Of a DNA stretch of 64,000 nt, positions 46,742 through 55,210 are shown one piece after another. The translations under genes were made by a program, and so were the position numbers. The DNA lies in assembly GCF_024323335.1 (NCBI RefSeq), contig NC_066583.1, positions 409,026,031-409,090,030 of the forward strand, written 5' to 3'. The notes beneath the pieces were generated by a model that worked only from the letters and a program-made list of their open reading frames with translations, was not told where the DNA came from and searched no databases. Within the stretch, counting starts at the first letter, position 1. The number at the start of each line of letters is the position of its first letter. The stretch comes from Lathyrus oleraceus. Taxonomy: Eukaryota > Streptophyta > Magnoliopsida > Fabales > Fabaceae.

Positions 46742-48463
46742 ATGAGGACCGGTTTGAAAGACAACGTTGCCTACAGTTTCTTCAACCCAGAGATTGACGA
46801 GTTGAGAGATATGATAGCATTGATAACACCCGACTACGTGGGGATGTTCAGAGAGGCATACGGTAGTATTCTGAAGATGGTCTTCAAACTCACTGACAGT
46901 GACAGGAGCGCCATTCATACTCTTCTCCAGTTCTATGACCCGGGTCTGAGATGCTTCGTGTTTCCAGATTATTTGTTGGGGCCTCTGATGGAGGACTATG
47001 CTAGCATCCTAGGTATTCCGATCCGTGATCAGATTCTTTTCCATGTTACTAGGATGGGGCCCGATGTCCTTGGGATTTCCCGTGCTCTTTATTTGAGTCC
47101 GGAAATGATCAAGGAGGGTTTGAAGGAAAAGGGGAAGTTACCTGGATTTCATTTGAGTTTCTTGGAGGCTAATGCCAAGGAGCATGCTGCTATGGGTAAT
47201 TGGAAGACGATTTGCGCTCTGATTGCTGCGAGCATTTATGGGATTATTTTGTTTCCTAATCAGAAGAACTTTGTAGACCATAATGCTATCAGATTGTTCG
47301 TATGGAGGAACCCTATTCCTACTCTGATCGGAGATGTTTACTACTCGGTTCATAACAGGAATGAGAAGCGACGTGGAGGTTTGATCAGGTGTTGTGCCCA
47401 GTTGCTCTTCAGGTGGTTTATGGGGTATTTGCCTTCCCGAGGTGCTTTTGCTTCTATTGATCCTACTGTCAAGTGGTCATTCAGGTTGATGGGTTTGCGG
47501 GCTGATGATATAGCATGGACTCATAACGGTATGGCTGGCCGGGATTTCATATATAGCTGTGGGAGATTTCCCAATGTGCCTCTCATAGGTGTTCAGGGTT
47601 GCGTTAATTACAACCCGACGCTTCTCAGGGGGCAGATGGGGTTTGCCATGGAGGTTCCTCCTCTCGAGCGGGAGATTCAGGAGTCCTTTTACTTCTCAGC
47701 TGAGGGCGATCAGGCCAAGCTGGTGCAGGTGTCTGGGGCATGGCGCAACATCCAGAGAAAGGGCAAGGTTCCATTTGGTAAGGTCAACAGTCGGTATTTT
47801 CCATTATTTGAGGATTGGTTGCGGAAGAGGATAGAGCTCACACTTCTACCATTTCCAGGAGGTGATCCTTGGTGTCCCGTGATTGAGGGTCCAAGTTCTT
47901 CTGTCAGTATGGAAGAATTCCTCGAGATGAAGAGGGCCAGAGATCAGTTGCTTGCAGAGAAAGCGGATTTGGAGATGACTGTTGCTCGGATTCAGACGAC
48001 CAACCAAGAGATTAGAGTGAAGATGGAAGATCAAGACAAGCGACATGCCCTGGAAGCAAAGCGCTTTGAGATGGATACTGCCTACTATGGGAAGATCAGT
48101 CAAGCCTTAGCATCGTCCAACAGAGAGCACGACATCACTAAGGAGAAGCTATCCAGAGCGTCAAAGGTTATTGAAGATGAGAAGAGGAGGCAGATCCTCG
48201 TGAGAGATCAGAGGGACGACAGAGTCCGAGTCCTCATTGCTGAGTGGGAGGCCAAACTGAAGGTCAAGGAAGCAGAGAATGTGAAGGTCATCACCGAGAG
48301 AGATCATTACATTACTGAGAGAGATCATTACTTCAGGCAGATGAAGATTCACCAGAAGGAGGTGGGGAGATTACAGCAGGAGAATACCGAGCTCAGGTTC
48401 GCCACAGATTTCGCGAAGATGGTTGATGATACAGGGTCATCTGTGGGATCCTCATCGGGCTAG
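46742..48463 (+). CDS. Ogre ORF1 protein, intact, 573 aa
   Basis: Uninterrupted frame from MRTGLKDNVAYSFF to stop. Residues about 1-375 look globular, with LLQFYDPGLRCFVFPDYLL, MEDYASILGIPI, KEGLKEKGKLPGFHLSFL, NWKTICALIAASIYGIILFP and the GAFASIDPTVKWSFRLMGLR region. I recall this as the plant DUF7745-like / Ogre ORF1 type (from memory, not searched). Residues about 390-555 are a long charged coiled coil starting EEFLEMKRARDQLLAEKADL, with a tandem ITERDHY duplication; the tail is Ser/Gly-rich. It has no known enzymatic motif. The start is the first ATG after the leader; element A lost this ORF at a TCAGA repeat. It is striking that it is open while gag and pol of the same element are broken. 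Confidence 0.9.
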   Translation: MRTGLKDNVAYSFFNPEIDELRDMIALITPDYVGMFREAYGSILKMVFKLTDSDRSAIHTLLQFYDPGLRCFVFPDYLLGPLMEDYASILGIPIRDQILFHVTRMGPDVLGISRALYLSPEMIKEGLKEKGKLPGFHLSFLEANAKEHAAMGNWKTICALIAASIYGIILFPNQKNFVDHNAIRLFVWRNPIPTLIGDVYYSVHNRNEKRRGGLIRCCAQLLFRWFMGYLPSRGAFASIDPTVKWSFRLMGLRADDIAWTHNGMAGRDFIYSCGRFPNVPLIGVQGCVNYNPTLLRGQMGFAMEVPPLEREIQESFYFSAEGDQAKLVQVSGAWRNIQRKGKVPFGKVNSRYFPLFEDWLRKRIELTLLPFPGGDPWCPVIEGPSSSVSMEEFLEMKRARDQLLAEKADLEMTVARIQTTNQEIRVKMEDQDKRHALEAKRFEMDTAYYGKISQALASSNREHDITKEKLSRASKVIEDEKRRQILVRDQRDDRVRVLIAEWEAKLKVKEAENVKVITERDHYITERDHYFRQMKIHQKEVGRLQQENTELRFATDFAKMVDDTGSSVGSSSG

Positions 48464-48895
48464 CTTTGTCATTTGTGTGGACTACCGTCAGGCTTGTTGA
48501 CGGAATCCATTTGCTTGTATCTCCTTGTCGATTCTGGAGAATTGTATCTGACTTGTATCAGCTGTGATGTATGACTATGGCACCATTTGTGCACTTTGCT
48601 ATGTGATGGTTATTTTCATTCATTGATTGATCTTCAAGCTTTATTTGCTTTACCGTATGCACTCACACAAGCACACACGTGGTTGGGGTATTCATGCTAA
48701 ATCATATATCTCTGATCTGTATGAGGGAAGTAAATGTTGAATATCAGAATATTGCGGCCGGATTATTATTTGTCTCAATGAAGCCAGGATCAAGAGACAA
48801 AGTGTTCCTCATGTGGGTGGACATTGCATTCATGCATAATAACTTGTTTTCTGTTTTGCAGGTGTCAATTTCTAACCTGTTTGATTGACACAGGA
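48464..48895 (+). other. Spacer between ORF1 and gag
   Basis: About 430 bp non-coding. A pyrimidine-rich stretch TTTTCTGTTTTGCAG at 48847-48861, before GTGTC, looks like a 3' splice site and is conserved in element A. A frame entering from 48824 is open into gag, but the family start is at 48896. Confidence 0.6.
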
Positions 48896-49636
48896 ATGAT
48901 GAATCCGTCCAACACCGATATTCTCGAGCTGAAAGAGAAGATGGGAGAGCTGATCAGTGTCATGCAAGAGTTCGCCTTGGGGCAGAAGGCGATTGCCGAG
49001 AAAGTGGGGAGGATTGAGGACTGGCTGAAGAAGGGGGAGATGCAGGGAAACGTTTCGTCGTCTGGACCAAAGAAATCCTTCGGTAATGACCAGCGCAAGG
49101 ATGAGGGTGAATCGAGTGCTGTGCATGCCCAAAGAGGACGGGGTAGGGATCGTTACTACCAGCACACTGCTGCAGTAACCCTCCCTGCTGGCAATCAGTC
49201 AATCCGACAGCAACATCAGCCAACCTCACAGAGAGCACAGGGAGCTGGGAGCCAAGTGAGAGGAAAGGGGGTCGATCGCCATTTTGACAAGCCGCCCGTG
49301 ACATATGCTGTTCTGTTTAAAAAGTTGATGGATTTTGGGTTGGTTCAGCCGAGGGCGATGGTTCCGATGAGAACATATCAGAAGCCTCCTAACTATGATG
49401 AGAACGCCCAGTGTGAATTTCATTCTGGAACACCGGGGCATAACATTGAGGGCTGTAGAGCATTCAAGAATGTTGTCCAGGATCTGGTAGACTCCAAGGC
49501 TATCAGTTTTGCGCCATCGCCGAATGTTAATGCTAATCCCATGCCGGCGCATGGTCAGGCAAGGGTGAGTGCAATTGTTGAAGATTCGGGTCACGCCTAT
49601 ACAGTGGGTGAAAAGACTGATGGTAACTGCAAGTGA
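48896..49636 (+). pseudogene. gag: Gag with capsid core deleted (element F)
   Basis: 246 codons. The start MMNPSNTDILELKEKMGEL matches the gag start of A. At about residue 38 (49003-49010, around GTGGGGA) it jumps to GRIEDWLKKGEMQGN, which is residue about 326 of A. About 290 residues holding the capsid core are missing, but the frame is kept. The rest is present: basic RGRGRDRYYQHTAAV, Gln-rich part and knuckle CEFHSGTPGHNIEGC. The last ~30 residues seen in A are lost by a frameshift before the stop at 49634. It cannot form a normal capsid but keeps the nucleic-acid-binding half, so it might still bind RNA (inference). Confidence 0.88.
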
Positions 49637-50093
49637 TGGTTGGATAAAGTCGTGCGCACCAGGGATGGAAGTCCAGAACTGGGAGGCCTAGAAGGATCAT
49701 CACTGTCACTCTACTGGAAGAGTAATATTTTCTTGTTTTCAGTTTTATTTGCATGAAAGCCATACGTGTTGCCCGACACGTAATGGTTCATTGTAAGGGC
49801 CATCTCATGTTTACATTTGCAACATTTCTGCATCATTAATAAATGGATGTTTTTCAGTCAAAAAGCGGTGTTCCCTGTTTTTCATTTATTTTTGCAGTTT
49901 AAAAACAAATAAAAATGGCAATGTTTATTTTCATTTTTCTCTTCTTTTTGATTTGTCTTGTCCCGACTTCGAAAAATAATTCACCGGATCTCGTTGATAA
50001 CAATCCTGTTACACCTCATATGACTTCGACCGTCCGATCTATCATGCCGAAGAAGAAGGCGAAAAAGATTGTGATCTGCTGGAATTAGCCAGG
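49637..50093 (+). other. Spacer between gag and pol (possible Ogre intron remnant, element F)
   Basis: No coding similarity until about 50040. Conserved with 7405-7631 of A, including a hairpin (49760-49786) and ATTAATAAATGGATGTTTTTC-like sequence. It occupies the place of the known Ogre intron; splice sites are not certain. Confidence 0.5.
49760..49786 (+). ncRNA. Co-varying hairpin in gag-pol spacer (element F)
   Basis: CCATACGTGTT, loop GCCC, GACACGTA, bulged A, TGG. Compare 7572-7598 in A: one G-C to T-A pair exchange and one U.G to U-A. Confidence 0.6.
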
Positions 50094-50369
50094 TTGTCAA
50101 AACAAGAGGAGAAGGTGATTCAGCCGCACGAGGAGCGGGTTGAGGTTGTTATTCCAAGCACCGCCGAGGTCAGGAAGGAAAAAATTGGGGCCGCTTCAGA
50201 GGCGAGTCGAGAGCAGAATGGTAGCCCTATTGAAGGAGTGTGTGAGTACCTTCACCTGGTCGTGTCAGGATATGCCAGGGTCGGATACCGATGTTGTTGT
50301 GCACAAGCTGCCATGGAGAGAAGGTTGTCCTCTAAAGAAGCAGAACGCCGGTGCCACGTATCAGAGTGA
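50094..50369 (+). pseudogene. Pol segment before and into RT, frameshifted (element F)
   Basis: EEKVIQPHEERVEVV opens as in A. Then, after a one-base shift, a second frame reads SRMVALLKECVSTFTWSCQD and DTDVVVHKLPWREGC (50200-50330). The RT palm up to NAGATYQ is deleted at about 50345. The deletion ends differ from those in A. Confidence 0.85.
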
Positions 50370-50589
50370 CTTTGTTTCATGATATGATTCATCATGGAAT
50401 CAAATGCTATGTTGATGACATGATAGCAAAGTCCCCAAACAGGAGAGGGGCATCTGGCAGACTGGGGCAAGTCGTTTGACCGGTTGAGACAATTCAAACT
50501 GAGGTTGAATTCAAGTGAGTGCACTATCAGAGTGCGATCCGGTAAGCTGTTGGGGTTTATTGTCAGAGAGGAATCGAGGTTTGATCCTG

Positions 50590-50590
<1 letters not shown>
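50345..50590 (+). pseudogene. RT palm remnant with YVDD box (element F)
   Basis: NAGATYQ, an indel, then WNQMLC and the YVDD codons TATGTTGATGAC at 50408-50419. Further on, SGKLLGF-like codons are at 50540-50562. Several frame changes. Confidence 0.85.

Positions 50591-50591
<1 letters not shown>

Positions 50592-50621
<30 letters not shown>
50592..50621 (+). repeat. Poly(A) run of 30 inside pol remnant
   Basis: Element A has a mixed A-rich coding stretch here (GCTAAGGAAAAAGTAATAC on its strand, near 6835-6855). Confidence 0.95.
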
Positions 50622-50625
<4 letters not shown>

Positions 50626-51478
50626 AATAAGAGAAGTGCCTGAACCGAGAACAGAAAAAGAGGTTCGTGGTTTCTTAGAAAGATTGAACTACCTGTCATG
50701 GTTCACATCTCACCTAACAGCCACGTGGGAACCCATTCAAGAAAAAAGAGATCAAACGGTTAGGTGAAATAATGATTGCCAAGGGGCATTGGAAAAAAAA
50801 AAAAAAAAAAAAAAAAGATTGAGCTGCAGGAACCTCTGATTCTGATGCCTTATGTGGAGGGAGAAATTGTTAATCTGGTACTTGACGGCCTTCGAGGGGT
50901 CTGCGAGGTGTATTGGGTCAGCATGACGAGGCTTGTCGAAAAGAGCATGCAATTTACCTAAGCAAAAAGTTTATCGACTGTGAAACAATACACTCACTGC
51001 TCGAGAGAACTTGATGTACTTTGGCATAGGCTGCTCGCCGACTGAGACAGTATATGCTGGTTCATACCACTTTGTGGATTTCCGAGATGGATCCGATCGA
51101 GTATGGGTTTGAGAATCCAGCATCGGCCGGACAGGTTGCGAGAGTGCAAAAGAATGTTGACTGATTTGTGATACTCTCAGAAAGCAATAAAAGGGTGTAT
51201 TGTCTGATTACATCGCTCCGCGACCCATTGAGGATTATCAACCGAGGAGGTTTGAGTTCCCTGATGAGGACATCTCGAGGTACTCTAATCGAAAGATTGA
51301 GAGTAACCGATCCCGGAGGAGGGGCCGGACCCCGAATCCGAACGGGTTTTGATGTCTGATGGGGTTAATGTGGACGAGTTAGTGCTTTGGTTACGCCAAA
51401 GGGATCCCATGTTCCCTTTCGTTTCCCGGATAGCATTTGAATGCGTTGACAATGTGGCAAGTACGAAGCTTGTATACC
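50622..51478 (+). pseudogene. RT connection and RNase H remnants (element F)
   Basis: VPEPRTEKEVRGFLERLNYL, SHLTATWEP and KRDQTV words, then decayed linker (DPIEYGFENPAS near 51091-51126), PIEDYQPRRFEFPDEDI at 51221-51272, and an RNase H start with FVSRIAFECVDNVAS at 51419-51463, spread over different frames. It ends at the shared junction. Confidence 0.82.
50793..50816 (+). repeat. Poly(A) run of 24 inside pol remnant
   Basis: Replaces the A-rich codons AAFEKIKEY of the related element A (near 6665-6680). Confidence 0.95.
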
Positions 51479-51487
51479 GGGTATCGA
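51479..51487 (+). other. Integrase-core deletion junction shared with element A
   Basis: GGGTATCGA joins RNase H codons (EACILGI-type) to integrase codons just before [11 protein letters not shown], exactly as at 5957-5965. Confidence 0.85.
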
Positions 51488-51935
51488 ACCTCGGTGCGCC
51501 TACTGGGGCAACGCCTTTCTCGTTGGTGTATGGAATGAAGCCGTGCTACCGGTTGAGGTCCAAATTCCCTCTTTGAGAGTCCTGAGGGACGCGAAATTGC
51601 AAGAGGCGGAATGGGTAAGGACCCGGTACGAAGAGCTGAGCCTAATTGAGGAAAAGAGGCTGGCAGCCATCTGTCATGGGCAGTTGTACCAACAGAGGAT
51701 GAAGCGTGCTTTTGACAAGAAGGTGCGACCTCGGGTATATCACGTAGGTGATATGGTGCCGAAAAGGATCCTTCCTCCTCAAAACGATCGTAGGGGCAAA
51801 TGGACACCGAATTATGAAGGTCCATTCGTGGTCAAGAAGGTTTTCTCTGGTGGAGCCTTGTTGTTAACGACCATGGATGGTGAGGATTTTCCATCCCCTG
51901 TGAATGCGGACGCAGTTAAAAAATACTTCGTATAA
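51488..51935 (+). pseudogene. Integrase C-terminal fragment (element F)
   Basis: After [11 protein letters not shown] (51505-51537) and a frame change, 130 codons from 51543 are open: EAEWVRTRYEELSLIEEKRL, HGQLYQQRMKRAFDKKVRPR, GKWTPNYEGPFVVKKVFSGG and TTMDGEDFPSP, ending KKYFV. It has no catalytic triad. This C-terminal piece is better kept than any other part of pol in both A and F. Confidence 0.9.
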
Positions 51936-51944
51936 AAGGACCCG

Positions 51945-52137
51945 CTGGACGAAAAGAATAAAATAGTCCAGGCAAAAATGGGCATCCCGGCGAACCAAAA
52001 AAAAAACAGAAAGAAATGGTTCGGGCAAAAATTAGGGATAAAATGAAAAACTGTACACCCGGCAAGTCGAAAACCTGAAAAGGCGACTTGGGCAAAAAAG
52101 GGTATCCCGGTGGACTGAAAACCCGAAAGGGCGGTCC
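51945..52137 (+). ncRNA. Array of four co-varying hairpins downstream of pol (element F)
   Basis: CTGGAC 51945-51950 / GTCCAG 51966-51971; CGAACC 51991-51996 / GGTTCG 52018-52023; CAAGTCG 52063-52069 / CGACTTG 52084-52090; GGAC 52112-52115 / GTCC 52134-52137 enclosing CCC-GAAA-GGG 52122-52131, a GNRA-type tetraloop. It starts ten bases after the stop codon. Confidence 0.65.
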
Positions 52138-52719
52138 GGGCAAAAGAGGGATTGAAACGAACAACTGCGTCTGGCATGATCGTTTGTCGCTTTGGTTAAA
52201 GCATCATGGATAATACCCGGTAGGGATCAATCAGAAACGTCTTGTTCGGAAGGCAGAAAGCACGGAGAGTTTGAGGACATATGGGGTGTAACTGAGTTGG
52301 AACTTGATGAGATCACGGGTTTCACATTGCCATTAGGATAGATTTTTCCTTTTGTGCGCAATTACCTCTTTTCAGGAATTGCTTCCTTTGTATTGCTCAA
52401 TTTGAGCCACACATTTCCTATCAATAAAATGCATATTCAGTCAAATAATTTTGTTTTTGTTTTTCATTACCGTTTTGATTGCAAAAACATCCAGATATTT
52501 TTGATAAAGAATCTTGCATTTTAAGACATACAGGTCCCTTCCAATGCATGTTTATAAGATTGAAAGCTTGAAATCTTATTCGGAAGGTTGGGTGACCCAA
52601 GTGTTGAAATCTTGACACGCCTGGGGCACGGTTTTATCTAACGATCTGTTTTGCAGGTGTTGTTAGATATTTTTTCACTCACATGCAGGTTGTGATGAGG
52701 AAGTTGTTGGCGAAGCAAA

Positions 52720-52990
52720 TCCCCATGGAGTCCAATCAGGAACAAGGGACGGACGAAAGAATATGAAGGGATGACGAGAAGACGTCGAGACGTACGACGA
52801 TCCTTGATTTTAATCAAGAAGACTCTTCAAAATCGGAAGATTGGAAAGTCTGTAGAAATTCCCCGCAGGGTCCAATCCGGGACGAATGAATGGGTAGAGA
52901 AGCGATGAGAAGACGTCGAGACGTCCGACGACCCTTGGAATTAATCAAGAAGACTCTTCAAAGTCGGAAAATTGAAAAGTCTGTATAGTC
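52720..52990 (+). repeat. ~130-bp tandem duplication in 3' region
   Basis: GAGAAGACGTCGAGACGT, CGACGAYCCTTG and AATCAAGAAGACTCTTCAAA occur twice in the same order, at about 52778 and 52908. Confidence 0.8.
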
Positions 52991-53160
52991 CCAGGAGTTC
53001 GCTCTCCGTCGAGCGCGGAGCGATTTTGAATACAAGATGATGGAGCAGAAAAGGTCCAGACGAGTCTGGGAGTTCTCAAAAGTGGAAAGCTGATACGAGA
53101 TTGGGAGGCGGATACCGTGGTTCGACGAGTCGACGGGTGTTATGTACCAACTTTTCTCAT

Positions 53161-53460
53161 TTCCCCAGTTATATCCCAGCAGAGTATCTGTGAGCATTTC
53201 CCCAGTGAAGTCGTCAGGTATCTGTGAGGGTTTCTCCAAGCAGAGTCGGGATTGATATCCCCAGCAAGTCAAAAACTGATGTATCCCCACAGAGCGTTGG
53301 TGGTCCTTATCCCCAGCAGTTTCTCGAGCGGATTGGGTGCAAAGGAAGTTCTTCCCCAGCGAGGGTTGCCTTATCCCAGCAGCAGTATTATTCCCCCAGC
53401 GGGGTGGAGATCGGAGTATTGACGAGTTCCTCAACGGAGTGTCTCGTGCTCCCCAGCAGA
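53161..53460 (+). repeat. Cluster of PBS-complementary CCCCAGCAG motifs (element F)
   Basis: About ten copies: TCCCAGCAGAGT at 53174, TCTCCAAGCAGAGTCG at 53233, TCCCCAGCAAGTC at 53258, TCCCCAGCAG at 53310, TCCCCAGCGAGG at 53353, CCCCAGCAGA at 53451, and others. The exact complement of the PBS would be TCCCCAGCAGAGTCGCCA. Confidence 0.75.
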
Positions 53461-53864
53461 ATCCCTTGAGGGAGACGATTTTATGCATTCATCATGTAGA
53501 ATAGCATAGCATGTTGCATAGAAAAATAATAAATCGCGTAGCATTTCCATAATTATGGAGCATTACGCAGAAAAAGTCATGCATCATTGCAAGCATAGGC
53601 TAGTCTCAAGCTGTGGTTATTGTTTGAGAGGTGGTTTCGACAGAAGGTGCAGATGTTACTCTGATGGGTTTAGCATCATGATGTCAGATCAGCAATATTC
53701 CCCAGTAGTGTGATGCTGGAGGAAACTTTTCTGTCAGGACAGAGATAGAAATGTTACGCGATCAGCGCGGCTCGAGCCGTGGTTACCGCTTGAGATTTGG
53801 TTTTGCCGGACAGTGAAGACGATACTCCGAGGAGTTCAGCATCGGGATTTTGGAGCAACAGTAT

Positions 53865-54300
53865 TTCCCAGTCATCAGTAAGTGTCTGGTCGAGCTTTCT
53901 TTGGTGTCAGTAAACATCATTATTCGATGTCCAGTAAACGTCGAGTTATTTCCCAGTCATTGTTTAGTGTCTGGTCGAGCTTTCTTTGGTGTCAGTAAAC
54001 ATCATTATTCGATGTCCAGTAAACGTCGAGTTATTTCCCAGTCATTGTTTAGTGTCTGGTTGATCCTTGTTCGATGTCCTGTCAACATCATTGTTCGATG
54101 TCCTGTCAACATCATTGTTCGATGTCCTGTAAACATCATTGTTTGATGTCCTGTCAACATCATTATTCGATGTCCAGTAAACGTCGAGTTATTTCCCAGT
54201 CATTGTTTAGTGTCTGGTCGATCATTGTTTGATGTCCTGTCAACATCATTGTTCGATGTCCTGTCAACATCATTGTTCGATGTCTTATAAACATCAGTTT
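53865..54300 (+). repeat. Tandem repeats of two periods in 3' region
   Basis: Two or three 88-bp-type units (GTCTGGTCGAGCTTTCTTTG, then AGTAAACGTCGAGTTATTTC), the reverse of the array at 2640-3604, followed by TTGTTCGATGTCCTGTCAAC units of about 24-26 bp. Confidence 0.88.
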
Positions 54301-54850
54301 TCCGGTGTTCAGACCGAGGCGGTATTCAGACCGAAGTGGCGTTCAGGCCGATTTTCCGATTTTCAGATCGAAGAAGTTTCCGACGATCAGGTCGAAGTAC
54401 TTATGGCATTCAGGCCAGTTTTCCGGTGTTCAGACCGAGGCGGTATTCAGACCGAAGTGGCGTTCAGGCCGATTTTCCGATTTTCAGATCGAAGAAGTTT
54501 CCGACGATCAGGTCGAAGTACTTATGGCATTCAGGCCAGTTTTCCGGTGTTCAGACCGAGGCGGTATTCAGACCAAAGTGGCGTTCAGGCCGATTTTCCG
54601 ATTTTCAGATCGAAGAAGTTTCCGACGATCAGGTCGAAGTACTTATGGCATTCAGGCCAGTTTCCGGTGTTCAGACCGAGGCGGTATTCAGACCGAAGTG
54701 GTATTCAGACCAATTTTCCGGTATTCAGACCGAAGTGGTATTCAGACCAATTTTCCGGTGTCCAGACCGAAGTGGTATTCAGACCAGTTTTCCGGTGTTC
54801 AGACCGAGGCGGTATCCAGACCGAGGCGGTATCCAGACCGAGGTGGTGTT
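54298..54850 (+). repeat. 121-bp tandem repeat, open in all three frames
   Basis: Units start at TTTTCCGGTGTTCAGACC near 54298, 54419 and 54539, then shortened units to about 54850. Because 121 is not a multiple of 3 and the unit has no stop in any forward frame, three overlapping ORFs of 174-235 codons arise. They are repeat artefacts, not genes. Confidence 0.92.
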
Positions 54851-55195
54851 CAGACCATGAAAATGAAAAAGAAGGAAAAATTTTGGGGTTCAAGAAAAGC
54901 AGAAAAAGAAGAGGAATAGTAATCCCGAGCGGATGAGTGGTATTCAGGCCATGGTTATCCCTGTGTTACCATTTATTTTGGTATCCAGGTCGATGTTGCT
55001 GTTTTGGTGTTCAGGCCGACTTTCTCCGTACCAGACGGATTTTGGTTTCAAGGTTGTTCTTCGCCGATTCTGACAGGCGTTGTTAATTATTTTCCCATCA
55101 GAGTGCAAATTGTTCGTCTGTTCTTGGTATTCAATCACTCTTCATCCTGATCATCTGAAAGCCGAGGCTGTTCATATCGACAGGTTCATAGTCGA

Positions 55196-55210
55196 TTGAA
55201 TAGGGGCAGT
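55196..55210 (+). other. Polypurine tract of element F
   Basis: TTGAATAGGGGCAGT directly before the 3' LTR. Confidence 0.8.

Larger units (their letters stand above)
51936..55195 (+). other. Element F 3' non-coding region
   Basis: 3.26 kb: hairpin array, unique sequence, a ~130-bp tandem pair (about 52720-52990), PBS-complement cluster (53161-53460), TTGTTCGATGTCCTG repeats (53865-54300), a 121-bp array (54298-54850) and a short unique end before the PPT. No credible gene. Confidence 0.82.

Noticed and set aside
54229..54936. Overlapping ORFs of up to 235 codons
   Set aside because: They arise from a 121-bp tandem repeat open in all frames in an untranslated region.
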